DNA of 64,000 nucleotides. Source: Desulfobacteraceae bacterium (GTDB taxonomy: Bacteria > Desulfobacterota > Desulfobacteria > Desulfobacterales > Desulfobacteraceae). The DNA is taken from NCBI GenBank assembly GCA_016743945.1, contig JADGFI010000003.1, positions 124,001 through 188,000 of the forward strand, read 5' to 3'. This document shows, one piece after another, positions 37,838 to 44,903 of the stretch (positions within the stretch are counted from its first letter, which is position 1; each line of letters opens with the position of its first letter). The notes under the pieces were generated by a model. That model did not search any database. It was not told where the DNA came from and saw nothing but the letters and a program-made list of their open reading frames with translations. The translations under genes and the position numbers were made by a program.

Positions 37838-38323
37838 TCATGGATTATCAAACTGGACTGTAATGGTGATATCAAAATTATAGCTGTTATCAGGCTGGCC
37901 GCTTTTGATATGAAGCAATCCGCCAATGTGAAAATCCAAGAAGCCCACACCGTTGCTGATCACCGGGCTGGCTGTGGATCGTAGGGCAAACTGCCCAATG
38001 GTATGGGTGGCTCCTCCCCCGTTTACACCCACGCTGACCGGATATATCAGGGTGATGGTTTCACCGGGGGTGTCTGAGAACACCCTAATTAATCCGCTGT
38101 TCCCTCCGTTTATAAAGGAAGCTCCCGACCCGTAGACCCTGGGCAGAGCAACACCTGCAGATGCATTAATCTCAATTTGATCTCCTGAAGGGGGAGTGAC
38201 GATATTGCCAAAGGACATGGGCACCACAGATGATACATTCCCGGCACTCACAAGTGTCGGCCAAGCAAAAACAAAGGCTGCGGCCAGGCAAAGAATATAT
38301 TGGAATCCCTTTTTCCCGGCCAT
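37838..38323 (-). CDS. DUF4402 secreted subunit 2
   Basis: This 161-residue protein has a signal peptide (FQYILCLAAAFVFAWPTLVSA) and a single DUF4402-type beta-sandwich with the family pattern MSFGNIVTPPSGDQIEINAS near the start and FHIGGLLHIKSGQ near the end. Proteins of this type lie next to PapD-like chaperones and are treated as pilin-like subunits. It lies 21 bases upstream of the chaperone and 16 bases after the first DUF4402 gene, so the three form one transcript. Confidence 0.8.
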   Translation of the reverse strand: MAGKKGFQYILCLAAAFVFAWPTLVSAGNVSSVVPMSFGNIVTPPSGDQIEINASAGVALPRVYGSGASFINGGNSGLIRVFSDTPGETITLIYPVSVGVNGGGATHTIGQFALRSTASPVISNGVGFLDFHIGGLLHIKSGQPDNSYNFDITITVQFDNP

Positions 38324-38339
38324 TGTCCGTATAACTACC

Positions 38340-38894
38340 TTAATACACTACGTTAACGGTAATAACTCCGCCATAGGCTCCTGGAGTCTGACCAGCTCCA
38401 ATTTGGAGGAGGCCGCCAACATGAACATCTGCTGGTGTATTGGCGGTCAGGGCCAGGGTCCCGGGGGTGGTTCCCCCACCGGTTGAATAGGCCCGTATGT
38501 TTGCCGCAGTAAAGCCCATGGTATTTCCGCCACCATCGTCAAGCAGATCGGCGGCACTGGTACCGTCGACCACTGAATAGGTGATATCTACAGTGGCATC
38601 CACAGGACTTGTCACCTGGACCAGCCCGCTTGTTCCGGCAACGGTAATGGAGGCCGTTCCCAAATTAACCGTGGAGACAACAGGAGCCACGGCAGCGGAG
38701 GCATCAATGAGAATTTCGGAAATGCCTGTAACAATAATGGTACCAAAGTCCAGATCGGTCACCCCGTTTATGGTAAGAGTGGCTGTCGAAATCGTGGCGC
38801 TGGCATTAATAGTGACGGCCTGGGCGATTCCAGCCATTCCGACCCATAAAGAGACAATTGCCAAAAGAAGATAACGTGTAGGTTTATAGCTCAT
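38340..38894 (-). CDS. DUF4402 secreted subunit 1 (major subunit candidate)
   Basis: This 184-residue protein has a signal peptide (YLLLAIVSLWVGMAGIAQA) and a DUF4402 beta-domain (LDFGTIIVTG; DVHVGGLLQIGAGQTPG). It is the first gene of the chaperone operon and is rich in Thr, Val, Ala and Gly, like a pilin. The ATG at 38894 is chosen because AAAGGA precedes it and the signal peptide starts there; the frame stays open further upstream to 39038 without such support. It is the best candidate for the main structural subunit. Confidence 0.8.
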   Translation of the reverse strand: MSYKPTRYLLLAIVSLWVGMAGIAQAVTINASATISTATLTINGVTDLDFGTIIVTGISEILIDASAAVAPVVSTVNLGTASITVAGTSGLVQVTSPVDATVDITYSVVDGTSAADLLDDGGGNTMGFTAANIRAYSTGGGTTPGTLALTANTPADVHVGGLLQIGAGQTPGAYGGVITVNVVY

Positions 38895-39140
38895 TTGTTT
38901 TCCTTTCTCATTTTCAATACATCCTTTTATACCCTGATTCAACCGCCCTGGTCTACCTAAAATCCAGGTACATAAAAATCTTTTTCGACATGGGGAAAGC
39001 CAAACTTTAATTGGGAATTGATTTTCCGCCATGTCCATGCGGGTTTATCCTTACAGACCATAAATAAAATTATTCATAATCCAGCACTTCCTTCTCTTGG
39101 ATATTTTACAAAGCGGGTTTCCGGGCCTGAAACGAATCAA

Positions 39141-39171
39141 ATTCGGTTCGAATTCGACCTTTGAACCGATT
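39141..39171. promoter_or_regulatory. Candidate upstream activator site for the Kdd-fused sigma-54 regulator
   Basis: ATTCGGTTCGAA (39141-39152) and TTTGAACCGATT (39160-39171) form an inverted repeat with 10 of 12 bases matching, with a perfect 10-base palindrome TCGAATTCGA (39148-39157) inside. It ends about 115 bases before the -24 element, the normal distance for an enhancer-binding protein site. The link to the regulator encoded at 44904 is inferred. Confidence 0.5.
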
Positions 39172-39285
39172 TTGACTCATAATCTATGGTGCTTTTTCAA
39201 TAGTTTTTTCTTGTCCATAGCGATAACAATCTGATTTTAAAGCAAATAACTCAGCATATCTCCAAGGTGTATCTGATAAGGCGTA

Positions 39286-39302
39286 TTGGCATAGTAAATG
39301 CA
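39286..39302 (+). promoter_or_regulatory. Sigma-54 (-24/-12) promoter of kdd
   Basis: TTGGCATAGTAAATGCA has the GG doublet at 39288-39289 and the GC doublet at 39300-39301, exactly 12 bases apart as sigma-54 RNA polymerase requires; the -24 half TTGGCAT is near consensus. The start codon of kdd is about 50 bases downstream. A sigma-54 activator is encoded at the end of the same cluster. Confidence 0.75.
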
Positions 39303-39351
39303 ATTCAGTGGATTGGTCTAAGGAAATCTTAACTCTTTTAAGGAGATGCAA

Positions 39352-40380
39352 ATGAGTGACATCTATGGCGGTCACAGGGTTATTGATCCAAAAGGCGCTT
39401 TGCCCCAGGCAGCCACCCGCATTGATCCGGATCCAATTATATTTCCAAGCGAAATTCTGATAGATGTCATTGCCCTGCAGCCCACTTCTACTGCTTTCAA
39501 CCAAATTCGCAAACAATGTAATGAGGAGATTGAGGGTATAAAGAAAGCGGTGATGAGATTGGTTAAAGACCAGGGTAAATTTCAAGATCCCGTCACAAAA
39601 TCCGGGGGTATTTTGATCGGAACCGTAAAACAGATCGGCGGGAATCTGGTGGACCGGAATCTAAAGCCGGGAGATAAAATTGCAACCCTGGTATCCTTGT
39701 CTCTTACCCCGTTAAAACTGTCTAAAATTACAGATATTGATATGGACACCCATCAGATAAGCGTCCAGGGAACCGCCATATTGTTTGAAAGTGGCATCTA
39801 CGCAAAACTGCCGTCGGATATTCCTGAAAAACTGGCCATGGCAGCCCTTGACGTGGCCGGCGCACCGGCCCAGGTCCGTATCAATGCAAAGCCCGGAGAT
39901 ATTGTTGTGGTCCTGGGTGGGGGCAAGGCAGGACTGTTGTGCCTTCAGGAAGCCCGGAACCGGGTTTTTCCCAATGGTCAGGTTGTCTGCATCGAATATT
40001 CCAAAACCCAATGTGATGCAATCCGGGGTCTGGGTCTTGCCCACAGGGTCATCCAGGCAGATGCACAAAATCCATTGGAAACCCTGGGTCGCTTTCAAGA
40101 GGTCATGGGAGAAAATTTGGCAGATTTCACCGTAAACTGTGTCAATGTTCCGGATACCGAAGTGACCACTGTGCTGCTGACAAAAGATGAGGGGCTGGTT
40201 TATTATTTCAGCATGAGCACCAATTTTGCCAAAGCCTCTTTGGGGGCCGAGGGCGTCAAAAAACATACCCGGATGCTCATTGGCAACGGATATTATCCAG
40301 GTCACACAGACATCACATTTCAGATTATCCGGGAGCATCCCAAACTCAGACAGTTTTTTGAAGACAAATTTTCGACATAG
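39352..40380 (+). CDS. kdd: L-erythro-3,5-diaminohexanoate dehydrogenase
   Basis: This 342-residue enzyme oxidatively deaminates 3,5-diaminohexanoate to 5-amino-3-oxohexanoate with NAD+, a step of anaerobic lysine fermentation. The N-terminal half has the Kdd-typical SDIYGGHRVIDPKGALPQAA and PVTKSGGILIGTVKQIG, and the nucleotide-binding glycine loop is GGGKAG at residues 189-194 after DIVVVL. The start at 39352 is preferred over ATG at 39346 because AGGAG then stands six bases away and because the paralogous regulator domain starts with the same MSD. It is the first gene after a sigma-54 promoter. The two downstream steps (kce, kal) are in the same cluster, which supports the call. Confidence 0.9.
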   Translation: MSDIYGGHRVIDPKGALPQAATRIDPDPIIFPSEILIDVIALQPTSTAFNQIRKQCNEEIEGIKKAVMRLVKDQGKFQDPVTKSGGILIGTVKQIGGNLVDRNLKPGDKIATLVSLSLTPLKLSKITDIDMDTHQISVQGTAILFESGIYAKLPSDIPEKLAMAALDVAGAPAQVRINAKPGDIVVVLGGGKAGLLCLQEARNRVFPNGQVVCIEYSKTQCDAIRGLGLAHRVIQADAQNPLETLGRFQEVMGENLADFTVNCVNVPDTEVTTVLLTKDEGLVYYFSMSTNFAKASLGAEGVKKHTRMLIGNGYYPGHTDITFQIIREHPKLRQFFEDKFST

Positions 40381-40450
40381 GCAGATATGCCTTCAAGCAA
40401 GGTATTTTTGCCAGGCTTTTAAACCTTAATTGTTTTTACACAGGAGACCG

Positions 40451-41482
40451 ATGATGAAAAGATTTAGATTTTTTTTCCTACCCCTGGTGTGTATTTTTGG
40501 CATGGCATTAATTTTTACAACCCCATCCATGGCAGAAAAAAAGAAAGTTTACAAGCTTCGAATGCAGGTTCTCTTCGGCCCGGACATGATGTGGCAGTAT
40601 AAACCCTTTGTTGATTTTTGTAAGGATGCCAGTGACGGCAGGCTGATCATTCAACCTTTTTCCGGTGGCCAGTTGGTTCCCGACGACCAGATGATGCAGG
40701 CCTGTTCCACAGGTACCATTGACATTGCCGGGGGAGCCGGCGGATATTGGTCCAACGCCATTCCCCTTGCCGCCACCGAAGGGGTGCTGCCCTTTGCCCT
40801 GCGAACCATCACCGATGTAAATACCTTTTATTACCAGCGGGGGTATCTGGAACTGTGCCGGGAAGCCTATGCAGAGCATAATGTCTATTACCTGGGACCC
40901 CAGATGGTTGATTTTGCCTATCTCATGGCCAAGGAACCGGTCAGGACAGTGAACGACTTAAAAAAACTTAAATTAAGAGCAGTTCCCAATATTGGAAAAG
41001 TTCTGGGAAAACTGGGAGTATCGGCCCAATATTTTCCTGCCGGTGAAGTTTATCTCATGATCTCTTCGGGTCAGTTGGACGGTGTTGTCTATGGCGGATC
41101 TGTTGCAGCCGAGTCCATGTCCTTTCAGGAAGTGGCCCCCTATTATATGACCCCAAGTTTTAACCCGGCCAACCAGAACCTGATCATGAGTCTTAAGAAA
41201 TTCAACTCCCTGCCCAAGGATCTCCAGACCATTTTAGAGATGGCCACCCAGGTGGAAAACCTTTATCTCCAAACGGTTAATTGGAATCTTGAGTTTGCCA
41301 AAAGAAGATCCATGATGGAGAAAAACGGCCTCAAAGTTGTTGAAATGGACAAGGCCCTTGTGGATGCCATGGCTGAAAAAGCCAGGGAATTTTATAAGGA
41401 TGTGTCAAAGCAGGGTCCCCATGCAAAAAAAGCGGTTGAAATGATGGAAGACTACATGAAAGAAGTTGGCTACCTAAAATAA
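40451..41482 (+). CDS. dctP: TRAP transporter substrate-binding protein (DctP)
   Basis: This 343-residue periplasmic protein has a signal peptide (FFFLPLVCIFGMALIFTTPS). It has the DctP-family features FCKDASDGRLIIQPFSGGQL, GTIDIAGGAGGYW and LKLRAVPNIGKVLGKLGVS, the last holding the Arg that binds a substrate carboxylate. It is followed by the small and large membrane subunits. Its place between kdd and kal suggests that the ligand is a carboxylate with amino groups in the lysine-fermentation route, for example 3,5-diaminohexanoate. CAGGAG precedes the ATG at 40451. Confidence 0.9.
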   Translation: MMKRFRFFFLPLVCIFGMALIFTTPSMAEKKKVYKLRMQVLFGPDMMWQYKPFVDFCKDASDGRLIIQPFSGGQLVPDDQMMQACSTGTIDIAGGAGGYWSNAIPLAATEGVLPFALRTITDVNTFYYQRGYLELCREAYAEHNVYYLGPQMVDFAYLMAKEPVRTVNDLKKLKLRAVPNIGKVLGKLGVSAQYFPAGEVYLMISSGQLDGVVYGGSVAAESMSFQEVAPYYMTPSFNPANQNLIMSLKKFNSLPKDLQTILEMATQVENLYLQTVNWNLEFAKRRSMMEKNGLKVVEMDKALVDAMAEKAREFYKDVSKQGPHAKKAVEMMEDYMKEVGYLK

Positions 41483-41516
41483 GATTAACCACCAAGCATA
41501 TTGTTGAAAGGGCGTT

Positions 41517-42041
41517 ATGAACGGATTAAGGCTGCTTGTCAGAACCATAGATTCAGTGTCGGTTAATATCGGCCATTTAACCAGCTATACCATGCTGATA
41601 TTATTGGTCACCTCATCCATTGAAATTGTCTGTCGGTATTTTTTTAATAATCCCACCACCTGGGCCTATGAATTCGGCCAAATGACCTTTGGATGCTATT
41701 TTCTTCTGGCCGGGGCAATGACCCTCAAAGACCGTGAACATGTGGGCATGGATATATTTATTGAAAAACTGTCCCCCCGGAACAGGGCCTGGGTGAATTC
41801 TGTGACCTTTGGTTTTACAGCGCTTTTTTGCATCATATTAATATGGAAGGGGTGGGAATTTGCCGCCCCTTCCATTCAAAAACTTGAACATTCCACAAGT
41901 GTATGGGGGCCCCCCATTTATCCCTACAAGTTCATGCTTCCCTTTGGCTGTTTTTTATTATTTGCCCAGGCATTCAGCAATTTTATCAAAGATAGTTACT
42001 TTGCCCTGTCCGGGAAACACCTGGACCATGGAGAGGAATAA
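41517..42041 (+). CDS. dctQ: TRAP transporter small membrane subunit (DctQ)
   Basis: This 174-residue protein has four predicted membrane helices and the DctQ-family core ICRYFFNNPTTWAYEFGQMT-like block (EIVCRYFFNNPTTWAYEFG), followed by LLAGAMTLKDREHVGMDIFI. It joins the large subunit DctM in the inner membrane. The dctM start follows its stop by three bases, so the two are translated together. Confidence 0.9.
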   Translation: MNGLRLLVRTIDSVSVNIGHLTSYTMLILLVTSSIEIVCRYFFNNPTTWAYEFGQMTFGCYFLLAGAMTLKDREHVGMDIFIEKLSPRNRAWVNSVTFGFTALFCIILIWKGWEFAAPSIQKLEHSTSVWGPPIYPYKFMLPFGCFLLFAQAFSNFIKDSYFALSGKHLDHGEE

Positions 42042-42044
42042 ATT

Positions 42045-43358
42045 ATGAGTATGGGTTTGATCACCGTTCTGATGTTTGCGTTGTTACTTTTGATGCTGGC
42101 CACCGGCCTTCCTGTTGTATTTGTCATCGGCTCCATCGGCATTATATTTTCCTTTTTTCTCTGGGGTGCCGGTGGATTATCCATGATGATTTATCCCACC
42201 TACGGACTCATGAACGTCTTTATTTTATCGGCAATTCCCCTGTTTATTTTCATGGGACTGATTTTACAAAAATCCGGAATTGCAGATGAAATGTTTGAAG
42301 CCATTTATAAATGGGCAGGCGGACTTCGGGGAGGGTTGGGAGCCGGAACTGTCATCGTTTGTGCCATCATTGCCTCCATGGTGGGTATCAGCGGCGCTGC
42401 CACCGTCACCATGGGGCTTATTGCCCTGCCGGCCATGCTCAAACGAAATTATTCAAAACATTTGGCCACCGGAACCATACAGGCCGGCGGAGCCCTGGGG
42501 TTGTTGATCCCCCCCAGCATTCCTTTTCTTGTCTATGCCTTTGTGGCAAGGGAATCGGCGGCGAAACTATTTGCGTCTGGCCTCCTTCCCGGTCTCTTGC
42601 TTGCCAGCATGTATATTATTTATATTCTGGTGCGGGCCTATCTGCAACCGGAACTGGCCCCGGCCCTGCCCGTTGAGGAACGGGTCAGCCTAAGGGAAAA
42701 ATTTAGGTGCCTGGGTGCTCTGATTCTACCGGCCCTGATAATTTTCAGCGTTATCGGGTGCGTAATCTTCGGTATTACCACCATCATAGAAGCATCGGTG
42801 ATCGGTGCCATTGGTGCCCTTATTGCTGCGGCAACCCGAAGAAAATTAACCTGGACCATGGTGCGAGAATCATTGCACAAATCGGCTTCGGTCACGGCAA
42901 TGGTCATGTGGATTGCACTGGCAGCCGTCTGTTTCGGAGCGATTTATACAGGACTCGGGGCATCGGATCTTGTCCAGTCTGCCCTGGCATCCATGGGTCT
43001 TGGAAAATGGGGGGTGTTGATCTTTATGCAACTCTCTTTTTTCTTTCTGGGCATGTTTTTGGATGATACCGCCATTATGTTTTTAACCATTCCCTTGTAT
43101 CTGCCCATTGTTAAAGCATTTGGCTTTGACCCCATCTGGTTTGGCACCTTGTTTGTCATTAATATGCAAATGGCGTTTATTACCCCGCCCTACGGGTTGA
43201 ATTTATTTTATATGAAAGGGGTGGTGCCTCCGGGTATTTCCATGGGAGATCTCTATCGATCTGTTATTCCTTTTATTGTGATCCAGGCCATTGGCCTTGC
43301 CATTGTCATGATATTTCCTGAAATCGCCCTCTGGCTGCCCCGTGTTCTTTTCAATTGA
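42045..43358 (+). CDS. dctM: TRAP transporter large membrane subunit (DctM)
   Basis: This 437-residue protein has about 12 membrane helices and DctM motifs including LSAIPLFIFMGLILQKSGI, GGALGLLIPPSIPFLVYAFV and FITPPYGLNLFYMKGV. It is the ion-coupled channel of the TRAP transporter. It is followed by a 112-base gap and then kal. I saw no terminator in the gap, so the catabolic genes may be read from the same transcript. Confidence 0.92.
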   Translation: MSMGLITVLMFALLLLMLATGLPVVFVIGSIGIIFSFFLWGAGGLSMMIYPTYGLMNVFILSAIPLFIFMGLILQKSGIADEMFEAIYKWAGGLRGGLGAGTVIVCAIIASMVGISGAATVTMGLIALPAMLKRNYSKHLATGTIQAGGALGLLIPPSIPFLVYAFVARESAAKLFASGLLPGLLLASMYIIYILVRAYLQPELAPALPVEERVSLREKFRCLGALILPALIIFSVIGCVIFGITTIIEASVIGAIGALIAAATRRKLTWTMVRESLHKSASVTAMVMWIALAAVCFGAIYTGLGASDLVQSALASMGLGKWGVLIFMQLSFFFLGMFLDDTAIMFLTIPLYLPIVKAFGFDPIWFGTLFVINMQMAFITPPYGLNLFYMKGVVPPGISMGDLYRSVIPFIVIQAIGLAIVMIFPEIALWLPRVLFN

Positions 43359-43470
43359 TAATTTGGTCTGTGGATAAATTAGCTTGTGAATAATTTGATC
43401 TAACCGGATCCAATAGGGTCGAATGTTGTGCTGGAAAATAATACTCTTGAATCAAGGAGAAAGAAATAAA

Positions 43471-43869
43471 ATGGAAACAGTGATGATACGCGTGAGGATG
43501 AGTGCCAAAGACGCCCATTACGGCGGAGAACTTGTGGACGGCGCCCATATGCTGCATCTGTTCGGGGATGTGGCAACCGAGCTTTTAATCCGTCATGATG
43601 GTGATGAAGGATTGTTTGCCGGATATGAGGATATACAATTTTTGGCGCCAATCTATTCAGGCGATTATATTGAAGCCCGGGGAGAGATTATTAAATTGGG
43701 GAATACCTCCAGAAAAATGAAATTTTCAGCCCAAAAAGTGATCTGCCCAAGAAAGGATATCAGTGATTCCGCCGGAGATTTTCTCACGGCTCCAGTGATT
43801 GTCTGCACGGCAATCGGCACCTGCGTGACACCTTTAAAAAACCAGAGAACTAGGATTGAATCCTCCTAG
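43471..43869 (+). CDS. kal: 3-aminobutyryl-CoA ammonia-lyase
   Basis: This 132-residue hotdog-fold enzyme releases ammonia from 3-aminobutyryl-CoA to give crotonyl-CoA. It has the Kal-like features [40 protein letters not shown] and [17 protein letters not shown]. The start at 43471 follows AAGGAG. It sits directly before kce and in the same cluster as kdd, which is the gene set of lysine fermentation. The product, crotonyl-CoA, can enter beta-oxidation or butyrate metabolism elsewhere in the genome. Confidence 0.88.
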   Translation: METVMIRVRMSAKDAHYGGELVDGAHMLHLFGDVATELLIRHDGDEGLFAGYEDIQFLAPIYSGDYIEARGEIIKLGNTSRKMKFSAQKVICPRKDISDSAGDFLTAPVIVCTAIGTCVTPLKNQRTRIESS

Positions 43870-43898
43870 GTTCCGACTCCTAAATAAAGGGTTGAATT

Positions 43899-44747
43899 AT
43901 GGAAAAATTAATTGTAACTGCTGCCATCTGCGGAGCTGAAGTAACCAAAAGCCAAAATCCCAATATCCCCTACACCCTGGATGAAATTGCCAGGGAGGCA
44001 CATTTGGCCTACCAGGCCGGTGCCAGTATCATTCACTTGCATGTCAGGGAAGATGACGGCAGGCCCACCCAGGATAAAGATCGGTTTAAAAAAAGCATGG
44101 ATGCCATCCGCACCCTTTGTCCCGACATCATTATCCAACCCTCCACAGGGGGGGCCCTGGGTATGTCTGATATGGAAAGACTCCAAACCACTGAAGTGGC
44201 GGAACCGGCCGTAAATCTATTCCACCCGGAAATGGCGACCCTGGATTGCGGCAGTTGTAATTTTGGAGGGGATGAGGTGTTTATCAATTCAGATAATACC
44301 ATTAAAACATTTGGCAAGACCATGATCCAACGGGGGGTGAAACCCGAAATCGAAATTTTTGACAAGGGGATGATCGATATTGCCCTCAGGATGGCCGAAC
44401 AGGGATTTATTCAGCATCCCATCCATTTTGATTTTGTTATGGGACTTCAGATCAATGCAACGGCAAGGGATTTATCCTATATGGTTCACAGTATCCCTCT
44501 GGATGCCACCTGGACCGTGGCTGGCATAGGACGTTTCCAAATGTCCATGGCAGCCCTGGGGATCCTCATGGGGGGGCATGTTCGGGTGGGGTTTGAAGAC
44601 AATTTGTATATCAAAAAAGGCATCCTTGCGAAAAGCAACGGAGAGTTGGTGGAAAAAGTTGTCCGAATTGCCCGGGAACTGGACAGACCGATTGCCTCAC
44701 CCATTGAGGCGCGAAATATTTTGGGACTGCCTCCCCTGAAAAGTTGA
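43899..44747 (+). CDS. kce: 3-keto-5-aminohexanoate cleavage enzyme (BKACE family)
   Basis: This 282-residue enzyme belongs to the beta-keto acid cleavage family (DUF849). It uses acetyl-CoA to split 5-amino-3-oxohexanoate into acetoacetate and 3-aminobutyryl-CoA. The zinc-binding HLHVRE is near residue 46, and PSTGGALGMS, PAVNLFHPEMATLDCGSCNF, KPEIEIFDKGM and GHVRVGFEDN are conserved. It is positioned between kal and the sigma-54 regulator. BKACE members vary in substrate; the adjoining kdd and kal make the lysine-pathway substrate the best guess. Confidence 0.9.
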   Translation: MEKLIVTAAICGAEVTKSQNPNIPYTLDEIAREAHLAYQAGASIIHLHVREDDGRPTQDKDRFKKSMDAIRTLCPDIIIQPSTGGALGMSDMERLQTTEVAEPAVNLFHPEMATLDCGSCNFGGDEVFINSDNTIKTFGKTMIQRGVKPEIEIFDKGMIDIALRMAEQGFIQHPIHFDFVMGLQINATARDLSYMVHSIPLDATWTVAGIGRFQMSMAALGILMGGHVRVGFEDNLYIKKGILAKSNGELVEKVVRIARELDRPIASPIEARNILGLPPLKS

Positions 44748-44801
44748 TGCTGCCATGGTAATTTTCCCTTTGTCTGTCATTGGCTTTAATTGGCTTTCTC
44801 C

Positions 44802-44830
44802 TTGACATGAAAATCCAATTTTACTAACCT
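44802..44830 (+). promoter_or_regulatory. Candidate sigma-70 promoter of the Kdd-fused regulator
   Basis: A perfect TTGACA at 44802-44807 is followed after 17 bases by TAACCT (44825-44830), a moderate -10. A better -10-like TATGAT at 44840-44845 lacks a good -35. Transcription from either would begin before the hairpin at 44858. Confidence 0.45.
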
Positions 44831-44857
44831 TGCACCTCTTATGATCTGTATCCATTA

Positions 44858-44885
44858 AAAACCAGGTCTTACCTGGTTTTTATTA
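44858..44885 (+). terminator. Rho-independent terminator between kce and the regulator gene
   Basis: AAAACCAGGT (44858-44867), loop CTT, then ACCTGGTTTT (44871-44880) form a perfect 10-base stem with a T-rich tail (TTTTTATTATTTT). It ends the kce transcript. Because a promoter candidate lies upstream of it, it might also reduce read-through into the regulator gene. Confidence 0.78.
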
Positions 44886-44903
44886 TTTTGTGCGGGGAGG
44901 CCC

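Larger units (their letters stand above)
38895..39351. promoter_or_regulatory. Divergent control region between fimbrial subunit genes and kdd
   Basis: This 457-base region separates the minus-strand DUF4402 operon from the plus-strand kdd cluster. It contains the upstream inverted repeat (39141-39171), the sigma-54 promoter (39286-39302) and the kdd ribosome-binding site AGGAG (39341-39345). No gene is seen in it. Confidence 0.6.

Noticed and set aside
39346-39351. ATG at 39346 as the kdd start
   Set aside because: It abuts the AGGAG ribosome-binding site with no spacing; the ATG at 39352 has proper spacing and matches the start of the paralogous domain in the fused activator.
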